Both the position numbers and the translations under genes were made by a program. Shown here piece by piece: positions 8,104 through 17,779 of a stretch of 64,000 nucleotides of DNA (the first letter of the stretch is position 1; the number at the start of each line of letters is the position of its first letter). The notes under the pieces are model-generated. The model searched no databases, was not told the DNA's origin, and saw only the letters and a list, made by a program, of their open reading frames with translations. Source of the stretch: UBA4408 sp002389785 (lineage in GTDB: Bacteria > Bacteroidota > Bacteroidia > UBA4408); assembly GCA_035438985.1 (NCBI GenBank), contig DAORJK010000002.1, forward strand, positions 1 through 64,000, written 5' to 3'.

Positions 8104-9537
8104 TTATTTTTGAATGCAAATCTTTGAATAATAAGTAGCTAAATTTGTTTCTGCGTGTAAAACATACATGCCATTTGACAAGTCATTGGGAAATTGTAAG
8201 TTGTAACTCATTCCATTGCAAGTTGCCGATGTTTCGAACATCAAATTACCTTGCAGGCTATATAAAGTAAATTTTACAGGACTATTCATTGTTTTGTTGA
8301 ATACAATTTGCAAACTGTTTTTAGTTGGATTGGGCCAAGTTTGAATATTTTTGGGCTGAGTTAATGATTCAGCAATTCCAACACCGGCAAGTGTATCCTG
8401 AGCATATACAAGTAAAAAATCATCGTCGCCATTGTGATAGCCATTTCCGAATAAATAAAATCCGCTGTCTTTAGCCGCTATAATTTGATAGCCAATGTCA
8501 ATTGATGAATCTCCAAAGGTTTGAACCCACAGTAAATTCGCCGCTGAATCTGTTTTACCAAAAACCATATCGATGGGACCCGGATGATAACTGTTGCTGT
8601 AACCGGTAAAATAAAAGTTGCCACTTGCGTCTTGTATCAGCGAAAACAAAGCATCTGAAACAAGCCCACCAAATGTTTTTCTAAAAATGCTGGTACCGGT
8701 CGCATCAATTTTTTCCATAAAAAAATTGAAAGGTTGATTGGGTGCAGGATCCGTTTCGCCATAGGATATAAACGAGCCATCTGCTAAGGGTAAAATACCT
8801 TGGCTGCCATTCGTAAGTGTATCGCCAAAAGCGAAATCCCAAATTGCTCCTCCGGCAGAGTCGAGGCGAGTAACTTCAACATCGTAATTGCTGGCATTGT
8901 TCGAGTTTGAGTCGCCGGTAAGTATATAACCACCATCTGCCAATTGATGAATAGCTGTACCCACATCGTTATAGGAACCGCCTATGGTTCCGGTCCATTG
9001 CTGATTTCCCAGCGAATCGAGCTTTAAATAATAGATGTCATTTACATTCGAGTTGTCTGTAGTTGATCCGCATGCAATGTAGCCACCGTCGGTGGTAGCT
9101 TCAATATAACGGAAGGTTTGATTTTGAAAGTTACCAAATTGTTTATACCAAATGATGGTTCCATCTGTATCAATCTTGGCCGCAAAGGCATCTTTATCAA
9201 ATACCGAAACTTCTGTTTCTCCACAAATAATCAGCTTTCCATCTTTAGTTTGATTCATGCTTAATGCATAGTTATTGAGCGAATCTCCGTAAAATTTGGT
9301 CCAAACAACCGAGCCATTCCTTGCTAATTTGCATACGGTAGCATCGTAAGTTGAATTTAATCCAACTGCACTGTACCCAGCTACATATATACTCCCATTC
9401 GAAAGTTGAGTTATTGCTCTTCCAGCATCGGTGGTAGTTGTTCCAAAGTAATTACTGAAATAGGCACTTTGGGCAATACTTAGGTTGTAAAAAGCATGAA
9501 ACAGCTGTATTAAAAAAAGGAATCTAACTTTATTCAT
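8104..9537 (-). CDS. Secreted beta-propeller-like T9SS protein
   Basis: A 477-residue protein with a signal peptide (LIQLFHAFYNLSIAQS). About seven repeats of roughly 50 residues follow, each built like GGYIACGSTTDNSNVND then YLKLDSLGNQQW, the tandem strand pattern found in Bacteroidota propeller cargo. Residues 400-477 are a T9SS type A sorting domain (TWPNPTKNSLQIVFN...SNGMYVLHAETN). It is first of a two-gene minus-strand unit with the smaller cargo gene at 7337-8062. It probably acts as a cell-surface or released adhesive/binding protein. No catalytic motif was seen. Confidence 0.7.
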   Translation of the reverse strand: MNKVRFLFLIQLFHAFYNLSIAQSAYFSNYFGTTTTDAGRAITQLSNGSIYVAGYSAVGLNSTYDATVCKLARNGSVVWTKFYGDSLNNYALSMNQTKDGKLIICGETEVSVFDKDAFAAKIDTDGTIIWYKQFGNFQNQTFRYIEATTDGGYIACGSTTDNSNVNDIYYLKLDSLGNQQWTGTIGGSYNDVGTAIHQLADGGYILTGDSNSNNASNYDVEVTRLDSAGGAIWDFAFGDTLTNGSQGILPLADGSFISYGETDPAPNQPFNFFMEKIDATGTSIFRKTFGGLVSDALFSLIQDASGNFYFTGYSNSYHPGPIDMVFGKTDSAANLLWVQTFGDSSIDIGYQIIAAKDSGFYLFGNGYHNGDDDFLLVYAQDTLAGVGIAESLTQPKNIQTWPNPTKNSLQIVFNKTMNSPVKFTLYSLQGNLMFETSATCNGMSYNLQFPNDLSNGMYVLHAETNLATYYSKICIQK

Positions 9538-9825
9538 AATGAACTGGGAGTGTCGGAATAATAGTGTAGTGGATTAAAAATACAAAATAAGGGATTTTGA
9601 CGGTAAAACAACAAAAGTTTAAACTTTGATTCCGGGTTTATTTAATTATCTTCAATGCTAGCGCAGGAGGGAGGTTCTATTATTAGTTGCGAATAACCCC
9701 TATAAATGTTAAAAATGCACCTATTTTTTTATAAGTTTAAAATATGACAAAACCCTTTCTAAATTTTGTTATTTTCGCAATTCAATAGTTGAAAATTCAA
9801 TTTAATCCTTAAACCAAAAAAACAA

Positions 9826-11739
9826 ATGAAAAGAATTTTTACATTCATCGGTTGCCTCACCTTGGCTGCTACTATGCAATCAAAGGCTCAATCGCAACGC
9901 TTAGTTTTAGTGGAGGAATTTACCAATGCAAGCTGTCCTCCATGTGCTGCACAAAACCCAACGTTCAACACCTTGCTTGCAAACAATACCGTTAAAGTTG
10001 TTTCTATTAAGTATCAAACCAATTGGCCGGGTGTTGACCCAATGAATGCCCAAACTCAGGCTGAGGTAGGTCCACGCGTTACTTATTATGGTGTTACCGG
10101 TGTTCCATATTCGCCAATTGATGGAGATGTAAATATTGCTCCTATTGGTGGATATTATCAAGGGGCTCCGCATAACATCATTCAATCTACCATAGATACC
10201 AAATACGCAATTCCTGCAACTCACGATATTGCGCTTACTCATGCGTATTCTTCCGACTACGATTCAATTTATGTTACCATGAATATTACCTGTACGCAAA
10301 CAGGAACCGGTAATTTAAAAGCCAGAATTGCCTTAATTGAAAAGGAGATTTCATTTCCTTCGGCACCGGGTACAAATGGAGAAACTGATTTTTATTATGT
10401 AATGCGTAAAATGTATCCAAATGCAGCAGGAACAACTGTCACCGCTGATACATTAGGAGAAACACAAAGCATTGTTTTAGGAGCAGCTACTCCTTTGTAT
10501 ACTTACAACATAAATGAATTAGCGGTTGTTGGTTTTATTCAGAACGACGCCAACAAAGCTATTAAACAAGCTGCATTTAGCGATGTAGTTACTATTTCAG
10601 ACATGGTTGGTATCGATTTAATTGACAACGTACCTACCGTACAATGTGTAACAGATTACTATCCAGATGTAACGATTTCCAATAAAGGAACTTCTACTTT
10701 GACTAGTTGTGATATTAATTATCAGTTTGATAATGCTGCTGCTACAACTGTTCCTTGGACCGGTTCTATTGCTCCAGGAGGAACTGCGGTATTTACCTTA
10801 CCACAAATTACATCTACAGCAGGCGGACATACCTTAAAAATCAGTGCATCAAATCCTAACAATTCCGGATTTTCAGCGCCCTTATCTTTTACCTATTCAA
10901 CCAAAGCATTACTCACAGCAACTAACTACACTTTGTTGCCTTATGCTCAAAATTTTGCAGCTACAGCATGGCCTCCGGTTGACTGGGCTTTAGAAAGTCA
11001 GGATGCAACACAATCTTGGTCTCGCAAAGCAGGAACTGGAGCAACAGGTTCAGTTGCCGGGTCTGCTAAAATCGATTTTTACAATAGTCCAAGCGGACAA
11101 AGTGATGATATGTTTATTACTCCGCTTGATTTAACGGGAGCAATTGCACCTGCTGCTCTTGATTTTAAAGTTGCACACCGTCAATACAGTGCTGCCGAAT
11201 CAGATAAATTATATGTACATGTTTCAACCGATTGTGGTGCAAACTGGACACAAGTTTTCTTGAAACAAGGTGCTGCTTTAAGTACTGTTGCCGGTTATGT
11301 TACCAGCGCATTTACTCCTGCATCCACTCAGTGGCGTTCTGAAAGTGTGAATTTGGATAATTATATTGGGCAGGCGCAATTGCTGGTTCGTTTCCGTGGA
11401 ACTAGTAATTATGGAAACAATGCTTACGTTGACGATATTAATTTTCATGATGCAACCTTAGGAGTTGCTGCTGTAAGTGCTGGTAATGCTGTTTTTTCAG
11501 CGTATCAAACTTCTGAAAATTACGTGAATGTAAAATTAAATTTAGCGCAAGCGGATGAAGTAACTTTTGAAGTGTACGATATTCTTGGTAAGAAAGTTGA
11601 TAGTGAGAATAAAGGAAAATTATCAGCCGGTGATCAAAGTTTTGCTTACAACATTTCTGAACTTAGTTCAGGTGTTTATGTGGTAAGAGCTACCATCGGT
11701 GCAAAAGTAATCAATCAAAAAATAAACATTAATAAATAA
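9826..11739 (+). CDS. Omp28-family secreted protein with thioredoxin-like Cys pair and T9SS domain
   Basis: A 637-residue protein with signal peptide MKRIFTFIGCLTLAATMQSKA. The N-terminal 250 residues are Omp28-like and include a CPPC pair (TNASCPPCAAQNP) in a thioredoxin-like setting. A middle region of about residues 370-560 has the DWALESQD...SDDMFITPLDL pattern of choice-of-anchor J domains. The last 75 residues are a T9SS type A domain (EVYDILGKKVDSENK...SSGVYVVRA). It leads an operon with TlpA, DUF6029 and a second Omp28 gene, so a cell-surface thiol/disulfide role is plausible but unproven. A strong hairpin terminator follows it. Confidence 0.75.
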   Translation: MKRIFTFIGCLTLAATMQSKAQSQRLVLVEEFTNASCPPCAAQNPTFNTLLANNTVKVVSIKYQTNWPGVDPMNAQTQAEVGPRVTYYGVTGVPYSPIDGDVNIAPIGGYYQGAPHNIIQSTIDTKYAIPATHDIALTHAYSSDYDSIYVTMNITCTQTGTGNLKARIALIEKEISFPSAPGTNGETDFYYVMRKMYPNAAGTTVTADTLGETQSIVLGAATPLYTYNINELAVVGFIQNDANKAIKQAAFSDVVTISDMVGIDLIDNVPTVQCVTDYYPDVTISNKGTSTLTSCDINYQFDNAAATTVPWTGSIAPGGTAVFTLPQITSTAGGHTLKISASNPNNSGFSAPLSFTYSTKALLTATNYTLLPYAQNFAATAWPPVDWALESQDATQSWSRKAGTGATGSVAGSAKIDFYNSPSGQSDDMFITPLDLTGAIAPAALDFKVAHRQYSAAESDKLYVHVSTDCGANWTQVFLKQGAALSTVAGYVTSAFTPASTQWRSESVNLDNYIGQAQLLVRFRGTSNYGNNAYVDDINFHDATLGVAAVSAGNAVFSAYQTSENYVNVKLNLAQADEVTFEVYDILGKKVDSENKGKLSAGDQSFAYNISELSSGVYVVRATIGAKVINQKININK

Positions 11740-11752
11740 TAAATTCACCTTC

Positions 11753-11795
11753 AAATAAATCAGTTCCGCATATTAGCGGAACTGATTTATTTTTT
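11753..11795 (+). terminator. Rho-independent terminator or attenuator
   Basis: A long hairpin with arms AAATAAATCAGTTCCGC and GCGGAACTGATTTATTT and a six-base loop, followed by a T run. It sits between the Omp28 gene and tlpA, so it may reduce rather than abolish read-through into the rest of the cluster. Confidence 0.8.
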
Positions 11796-11809
11796 AGTTA
11801 AAAAAGCAG

Positions 11810-12322
11810 ATGCTAAAAAAAATTAGTTTAATTATTTCTCTAGTCAGTACTACTTTACTGGTAACTGCACAAAGTGTACAACACCTACCGGCGGTCGATA
11901 TTAAAAATCTGGATGGCAGTGTATTTAACACAGGTAAATTGGCCAATGACGGAAAACCAATGTTGGTTGATTTTTGGGCAACCTGGTGCGGTCCGTGCAA
12001 AGCAGAGTTGAATGCAATTGCCGACGACTATGCTGATTGGCAAAAAGAAACCGGTGTAAAACTCGTTGCAGTTTCGATTGACGATGCACGAAACATGGAA
12101 AAAGTAGGACCTTATGTGAATGGTAAAAATTGGGAGTATCAAGTTTTACTTGATCCGAATGGAGATTTTAAACGTGCCATGAATGTAAATAATGTGCCGC
12201 ATATATTTCTAGTAAATGGAAACGGAGAAATTGTTTGGCAACAAAATTCATCTGCACCCGGAGATGAAGAAAAAATATATGAATTAGTAAAAAAGGTAGC
12301 CAAAGGCGAATCAATTAAATAA
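11810..12322 (+). CDS. TlpA-type thioredoxin-family protein
   Basis: A 170-residue exported thiol-disulfide oxidoreductase. Residues 1-20 are a signal peptide (ends LLVTAQ). VDFWATWCGPCKAEL carries the active-site WCGPC at about residues 59-63. The cis-Pro loop is NVPHIFL, and VKLVAVSIDD and LLDPNGDFKRAM are typical of the TlpA/AhpC-TSA branch. It should reduce disulfides in the periplasm. It is flanked by two Omp28-type proteins with CPPC/CPNC pairs, which are candidate partners. It lies 18 bases before the DUF6029 gene. Confidence 0.85.
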   Translation: MLKKISLIISLVSTTLLVTAQSVQHLPAVDIKNLDGSVFNTGKLANDGKPMLVDFWATWCGPCKAELNAIADDYADWQKETGVKLVAVSIDDARNMEKVGPYVNGKNWEYQVLLDPNGDFKRAMNVNNVPHIFLVNGNGEIVWQQNSSAPGDEEKIYELVKKVAKGESIK

Positions 12323-12339
12323 ATTCAAAATTTTTAACG

Positions 12340-13995
12340 GTGATACAAAACTCAATAAAAGCAGCTGTCGTTTCGATGTGCTGCTTTTTTTATATAGATG
12401 CTGCAGCTCAGCCTAATTTGGGTGAGATACATGGAAATTTTCAAACCGACGTACAGTATTACAATACCGATACTATCATTGGCGCACCCATTGTACCTGA
12501 AAAAGTATTGATGAATGGTTTTGCCAACATCAATTATACCCGCGATAATTTTATGTGCGGAGTGCGGTACGAAAGTTATTTAAATGCCTTGCAAGGATTT
12601 GATACTCGCTACAAGGGAAATGGATTTGGCTTTAGGTTCGCAACCTTTACCAAAGATAATTTAACTGTTACGGCCGGTAATTTTTATGAGCAGTTTGGAA
12701 GCGGATTAATACTTCGAAGTTTCGAAGAACGAACTTTGGGTATTGATAATGCATTGGATGGTTTACGCTTAAAATACGCTCCTATTTCAGGAATTTACTT
12801 AAAAGGTTTTATTGCAAAACAACGTTTCTTTTTTGGACAGGGAGAAGGCATTGTGAGGGGTTTTGATGGTGAAATAAATATAAATGAATTAACTGAAAAA
12901 CTTGCGCAGGCTAAACTAAAAGTAATAATTGGAGGAAGCTTTGTTAGTAAGTATCAACAAGACAATGATATTGTGTATAAATTACCCGAAAATGTTGGAT
13001 CCGGCGGGGGGCGATTAAAGGTATCATACGGCAAGTTTACTATTAATGGCGAGTACGTGTATAAAATCAATGATCCATCTATTTTTAATAATTTTATTTA
13101 TAAAGATGGAAATGCAACCTTGCTAGGTATTAGCTATTCTCAAAAGGGTTTAGGAATAAACTTAGGAGCAAAACGCATCGATAACATGAGCTTCCGAAGT
13201 GATCGAACAGCCACCGGAAATAACCTCATGATAAATTTTTTACCGGCACTCACAAAACAACACAGTTATAATTTAGCGGCAAGTATTTATCCATATGCAT
13301 CGCAACCTAATGGCGAGGTTTCATTTCAAGGAGACGTTATTTATACCATTAAAAAGGATACTTGGTTAGGTGGGAAATACGGTACAACAGTGAACGTAAA
13401 TTATTCGGAAGTACACGACATTAACCGCGAAGTTGTGAACGATACAACCAGCTTGCTTGAACCTTATACACTGGGCTATAAAAGCGATTTTTTTAAAATT
13501 GGGAACCGTGTGTTTTTTAAAGATTTTAATATAGAAATCACTCGTAAAATTTCAAAAAAATGGAAAACAATCTTGTTTTATACCAACCAAGTCTATAATT
13601 TAGATGTCGTACAAGGACACCCAGGTGAACCCATGGTTTACAGCAATATTGCCGTGGCAGATATAACTTATAAGTTGAATGCAAGCAATGCAATTCGGTT
13701 TGAATTAGAGGGTTTATTTACGAAACAAGACATGGGCGATTGGGCAGCAGTTTTATTGGAATATACCTATGCTCCACATTGGTCGGTAGCTGTGTTAGAT
13801 CAATACAATTACGGGAATCCTGAAACAGTAAAGCAAGTGCATTATTTTACAGGAAATATTACCTATACAAAAAATTCCAATCGAATTTCAATTGGATATG
13901 GCCGTCAGCGAGCAGGACTTTTATGCATTGGTGGTGTTTGTCGAATTGTGCCTGCATCAAATGGTTTAACACTTTCAGTAAGCAGTAGTTTTTAG
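12340..13995 (+). CDS. DUF6029 family outer-membrane beta-barrel-like protein
   Basis: A 551-residue protein with a GTG start and a signal peptide ending DAAAQPNLG. The body is amphipathic beta-strand throughout (FQTDVQYYN, GMRYESYLNAL-like strands, GFRFATFTKDNLTV) and ends LTLSVSSSF, with a terminal Phe typical of outer-membrane barrels. The GNFYEQFGSGLILRSFEER segment matches what I know of the Bacteroidota DUF6029 family. Its function is unknown. It is co-located with TlpA upstream and an Omp28 lipoprotein 18 bases downstream, so a shared envelope thiol pathway is an inference. Confidence 0.7.
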   Translation: MIQNSIKAAVVSMCCFFYIDAAAQPNLGEIHGNFQTDVQYYNTDTIIGAPIVPEKVLMNGFANINYTRDNFMCGVRYESYLNALQGFDTRYKGNGFGFRFATFTKDNLTVTAGNFYEQFGSGLILRSFEERTLGIDNALDGLRLKYAPISGIYLKGFIAKQRFFFGQGEGIVRGFDGEININELTEKLAQAKLKVIIGGSFVSKYQQDNDIVYKLPENVGSGGGRLKVSYGKFTINGEYVYKINDPSIFNNFIYKDGNATLLGISYSQKGLGINLGAKRIDNMSFRSDRTATGNNLMINFLPALTKQHSYNLAASIYPYASQPNGEVSFQGDVIYTIKKDTWLGGKYGTTVNVNYSEVHDINREVVNDTTSLLEPYTLGYKSDFFKIGNRVFFKDFNIEITRKISKKWKTILFYTNQVYNLDVVQGHPGEPMVYSNIAVADITYKLNASNAIRFELEGLFTKQDMGDWAAVLLEYTYAPHWSVAVLDQYNYGNPETVKQVHYFTGNITYTKNSNRISIGYGRQRAGLLCIGGVCRIVPASNGLTLSVSSSF

Positions 13996-14013
13996 TTCTT
14001 TAATCTAGCATCA

Positions 14014-14868
14014 ATGAAAAAAATAATATCCCTCTTTAGTATTCTACTTACGCTCGTTTTTAGCGCTTGTGATAAGGTGAAAAGTCCTTACAACGAATTA
14101 GAAGTTCCACCGGTTGATACATCCACAAGCGTTACAAAAGTGCGTAAAGTGTTAATTGAAGATTATACCGGACACCGTTGTCCTAACTGCCCGCGAGCAG
14201 CCGAACAAATAAAGTTATTAAAGCAGGCACGACCGGGTAGAGTAGTAGCTATAGGAGTGCATGTAACCAATCAATTTGCTGCTCCCGGATCAGGTATCTA
14301 CAATATTGATTTTAGAACTGCTTTAGGAAATTCATTGGACAGTACCTTTAAAGTGAGTTTATTGGGATTACCTACAGGTATGGTAAATCGTAAAAAGGTA
14401 GGAGCTGTTTACAATATACCTTATACGCAATGGGGTGCTTACCTGGATACCTTTATTCAAAAACCTGCGGAAGCATTCATTAAAATTGAAAATAGTTATG
14501 AAGCAGCTACTCGAACCGTTACATCAACGATCAGTTCTGAATTTTTAACCAACCTCAACGGGAATTACAAACTATCGGTATATATCATCGAAGACAGCAT
14601 ACCACATGCTCAAAAGGATCAGCTCATACCCTCACCCAGCAACGATTCTGATTATGTGCATGAACATGTTTTAAGAGGTTCTTTGAATAGTGTTTTCGGT
14701 GAACAATTGAATACCGCACCGGTAAATTCAAGCAGTACATTTACTAAAACCTATTCTAAAGTTTTATCAGCAGCTTGGCGCGAAAAGAAATGCCAAATTG
14801 TTGCATTCATTTACGATGAAGCCACGAAGGAAGTTATTCAAGCTGAAGAAAAGGAAGTAATTGAGTGA
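14014..14868 (+). CDS. Omp28-related lipoprotein
   Basis: A 284-residue lipoprotein (lipobox VFSAC, Cys at residue 19). The Omp28 region includes VLIEDYTGHRCPNCPRAAEQ with a CPNC pair resembling a thioredoxin active site, then a strand-rich C-terminal half. It lacks a T9SS domain, unlike the Omp28 gene at the head of the cluster. Its last bases overlap the TTG start of the adenylyl-sulfate kinase gene, so transcription probably continues into the sulfate-activation genes. Confidence 0.75.
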   Translation: MKKIISLFSILLTLVFSACDKVKSPYNELEVPPVDTSTSVTKVRKVLIEDYTGHRCPNCPRAAEQIKLLKQARPGRVVAIGVHVTNQFAAPGSGIYNIDFRTALGNSLDSTFKVSLLGLPTGMVNRKKVGAVYNIPYTQWGAYLDTFIQKPAEAFIKIENSYEAATRTVTSTISSEFLTNLNGNYKLSVYIIEDSIPHAQKDQLIPSPSNDSDYVHEHVLRGSLNSVFGEQLNTAPVNSSSTFTKTYSKVLSAAWREKKCQIVAFIYDEATKEVIQAEEKEVIE

Positions 14869-15442
14869 TCCTTATTTTAAATTAGTGGAAATAACAAATT
14901 CGGCTTTTGTTTCAAAACTTCAGGTAGTTGAAAATTGCCCTATTATATGGTTAGTTGGATTATCAGGCGCAGGTAAAAGTACGCTTGCTAAAGCCTATGT
15001 TGATTATCTTACTAGTGAAGGACTTGCTTGCGTTCATTTAGATGGTGATGAATTGAGAAAAGGACTCAATTCAAATCTGGGATTTACGGAAAATGAACGT
15101 CACGAAAATCTTCGCCGTGCAGCTGAAGTAGCGGTACTTTTTAAAAATTCAGGTGTAATTCCGGTTTGCTCTTTTATTAGTCCAACCTACGAAGTTCGTA
15201 AAACAATTGCTGCCATTTGTGGGGAGAGTTACCGTGAGATTTACGTTAAATGTTCACTTGCAGGCTGCGAACAACGGGATGTTAAAGGGCACTATCTAAA
15301 AGCTCGAAAGGGTGAACTCGCTTATTTTACCGGTATTTCTTCTCCTTTTGATGAACCTATAAATCCATTTGCAACGATTGATTCTGAAAACGATTCGTTT
15401 GATAAATGCTTGCAACAATTGATTCAGAAGTTTGAGTTTTGA
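14861..15442 (+). CDS. cysC: Adenylyl-sulfate kinase
   Basis: A 193-residue enzyme phosphorylating APS to PAPS with ATP. Visible motifs are the P-loop GLSGAGKST, the APS-binding HLDGDELRKGL, LGFTENERHENLRR and the SFISPTYEVR segment before the lid. The length is usual for stand-alone CysC. The start is TTG overlapping the previous gene's stop by 8 bases, chosen because no ATG or GTG precedes the conserved region in frame. It is followed by cysD and cysN, completing PAPS synthesis. Confidence 0.9.
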   Translation: MSDPYFKLVEITNSAFVSKLQVVENCPIIWLVGLSGAGKSTLAKAYVDYLTSEGLACVHLDGDELRKGLNSNLGFTENERHENLRRAAEVAVLFKNSGVIPVCSFISPTYEVRKTIAAICGESYREIYVKCSLAGCEQRDVKGHYLKARKGELAYFTGISSPFDEPINPFATIDSENDSFDKCLQQLIQKFEF

Positions 15443-15506
15443 ATCTTTACATTAAATTTGTTGAAAGCAGCATGTTGCTAGTTCAGTTGTTGCTATTTCG
15501 CTAAGT

Positions 15507-16409
15507 ATGAATTACAATTTAAGTCATTTACAACTTCTTGAAGCTGAGTCAATATTTGTATTGCGCGAAGTTGCAGCGCAGTTTGAAAAACCTGTTTTGC
15601 TTTTTTCGGGGGGAAAGGATTCTATTGTACTCAGTTATTTAGCTCAAAAAGCATTTTATCCTGCAGCAATTCCTTTTCCATTGATGCACATTGATACCGG
15701 TCATAATTTTAACGAAACACTTGAATTTCGTGATCAGTTTGTAAAGCAATTAAAGGTGCAATTGATTATTCGAAAGGTACAAGATACCATTGATGCAGGA
15801 AGAGTGCGTGAGGAGAGGAAAATCAACGGAAGTCGCAATCAGTTGCAGTCGGTTACCTTACTCGATGCTATTGAAGAATTCGGTTTTGATGTCGCCATTG
15901 GTGGTGCCAGAAGAGACGAAGAAAAAGCGAGAGCCAAAGAACGGTTTTTTTCGTTCCGAGATGAATTTGGGCAATGGGACCCTAAAAATCAACGTCCCGA
16001 AATATGGAACTTATTGAATGGTAAAAAAAATAAGGGCGAACATTTCAGAGCTTTCCCACTAAGCAATTGGACCGAATTGGATATTTGGCAGTATATAGCT
16101 CAAGAAAATTTCAGCATGCCTTCCTTGTATTTTTCACACAAACGTAGCATAATTAATCGCAAAGGTTTGTTGTTAGCAAGTTCTGATTTTGTTACTTTAT
16201 TATCAGCTGAAAAGTATGAAGAATTGGATGTTCGCTTTCGTACTATTGGCGATATGACATGCACCGGAGCGGTAGAATCATTCGCTAAAAATGTGGAAGA
16301 AGTAATAGAGGAAATTAGTTTAGCAAAACTTACCGAGCGAGGTACACGCGACGACGACAAAAGTTCTGAAGCGGCAATGGAAGACAGAAAAAAGCAAGGT
16401 TATTTTTAA
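15507..16409 (+). CDS. cysD: Sulfate adenylyltransferase subunit 2
   Basis: A 300-residue ATP-PPi synthetase-fold subunit that makes APS from sulfate and ATP together with CysN. FSGGKDSIVLSYL is the PP-loop (about residues 33-45). HIDTGHNFNETLEFRD, GGARRDEEKARAKER, LSNWTELDIWQYI and the C-terminal RGTRDDDKSSEAAMEDRKK are all strongly conserved in CysD. It lies 64 bases after cysC and 56 bases before cysN. Confidence 0.95.
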   Translation: MNYNLSHLQLLEAESIFVLREVAAQFEKPVLLFSGGKDSIVLSYLAQKAFYPAAIPFPLMHIDTGHNFNETLEFRDQFVKQLKVQLIIRKVQDTIDAGRVREERKINGSRNQLQSVTLLDAIEEFGFDVAIGGARRDEEKARAKERFFSFRDEFGQWDPKNQRPEIWNLLNGKKNKGEHFRAFPLSNWTELDIWQYIAQENFSMPSLYFSHKRSIINRKGLLLASSDFVTLLSAEKYEELDVRFRTIGDMTCTGAVESFAKNVEEVIEEISLAKLTERGTRDDDKSSEAAMEDRKKQGYF

Positions 16410-16465
16410 ACCAAATCAAACAAACCAAAGTACTTTTTGTAAGTAACTATATAGTCAACTGCTGC

Positions 16466-17761
16466 ATGAATCAAGAGCGTGTTATGGATAATTCCGAAAG
16501 AGTAAGTAATTATCAAAAAATTGATTTGTTACGTTTCGCTACAGCCGGCAGTGTGGATGATGGTAAAAGTACGCTTATTGGTCGATTGTTATTTGACACT
16601 CAATCCATCTTAGACGATCAACTTGAAGCCATTATAAATACCAGTAAACAGCGTGGAAATGCCTACCTTGATTTATCCCTACTCACTGATGGACTTAGAG
16701 CCGAACGTGAACAGGGTATAACCATTGATGTTGCCTATCGTTATTTTTCTACTCCCAAACGGAAATTTATTATTGCCGATTGTCCCGGCCATGTGCAGTA
16801 CACACGCAACATGATTACCGGAGCATCTACCGCCAATTTAATTTTAATTTTAATTGATGCACAAAAGGGAGTTACTGAGCAAACACGTCGACATGCATTT
16901 CTAGCATCATTGCTACAAATAAAGCATGCAGTTGTTTGCATCAATAAAATGGATGCAGTGGCATATGACGAAAAAATTTTTACACAAATTCGAAGCGAAT
17001 TTTTAGCATTTGCGTCTAAGCTCTCAATACCCGATATACAATTTATTCCTATAAGTGCATTAACAGGAGACAATGTGGTTACCGCTTCAACTCAACTACT
17101 TTGGTATAAAGGACCAAGCTTATTGTATACGCTTGAGCAGGTAAATATTGTAAGTGATTACAACCGGATTGATTGCCGCTTTCCGATACAATTGGTGATT
17201 CGTCCTCAAAACCCCCAGTTTGCTGAATACCGCGGTTATGCCGGGCGTGTTGAAGGAGGTGTGTTTAAACCCGGAGATGAGGTGCTAGCTTTACCTTCAG
17301 GCTTTACTACCAAAGTAAAAGCAATTTTTTCGGGAACTAAAAAAATAACAGAAGCTTATGCTCCGATGAGTGTTGAAATGTTGCTGGAAGATGAACTGGA
17401 TATTAGCAGAGGGGATATGTTAGTGAAACCAAACAATAAAGCAAACCAGTCGCAAGATGTTGAAGTAATGATTTGTTGGATGCATCAAAAACCCTTGCAA
17501 CTAAATGGTAAATACTTATTACGACATACTAGCAATGCCGTACGCTGTATTGTAAAGGACATACGATATAAAGTAAATATAAATACATTGCACCGCGACC
17601 AAGAAACTACTTTAATACAACTCAATGATATTGGACGTATTTTGATTCGCACCACGCAACCCTTGTTATACGATAGTTACGCTAAAAACAAAAATACCGG
17701 AAGTTTATTGCTGATTGACGAATATACCAATGAAACGCTTGCTGCCGGAATGATACTTTAA
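16466..17761 (+). CDS. cysN: Sulfate adenylyltransferase subunit 1 (GTPase)
   Basis: A 431-residue GTPase subunit whose hydrolysis drives APS formation. It has G1 GSVDDGKSTLIGRLL, the switch II motif DCPGHVQYTRNM, and G4 NKMD, then two EF-Tu-like beta-barrel domains (FPIQLVIRPQ, RGYAGRVEGGVFKPGDEV). No CysC domain is fused, matching the separate cysC upstream. The frame starts at 16466. A second Met at 16484 is also possible, because both precede the conserved LLRFATAGS. It is convergent with the sulfotransferase gene, with 18 bases between the stops. Confidence 0.95.
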   Translation: MNQERVMDNSERVSNYQKIDLLRFATAGSVDDGKSTLIGRLLFDTQSILDDQLEAIINTSKQRGNAYLDLSLLTDGLRAEREQGITIDVAYRYFSTPKRKFIIADCPGHVQYTRNMITGASTANLILILIDAQKGVTEQTRRHAFLASLLQIKHAVVCINKMDAVAYDEKIFTQIRSEFLAFASKLSIPDIQFIPISALTGDNVVTASTQLLWYKGPSLLYTLEQVNIVSDYNRIDCRFPIQLVIRPQNPQFAEYRGYAGRVEGGVFKPGDEVLALPSGFTTKVKAIFSGTKKITEAYAPMSVEMLLEDELDISRGDMLVKPNNKANQSQDVEVMICWMHQKPLQLNGKYLLRHTSNAVRCIVKDIRYKVNINTLHRDQETTLIQLNDIGRILIRTTQPLLYDSYAKNKNTGSLLLIDEYTNETLAAGMIL

Positions 17762-17779
17762 GTTGAAAGCTAAGAAACA

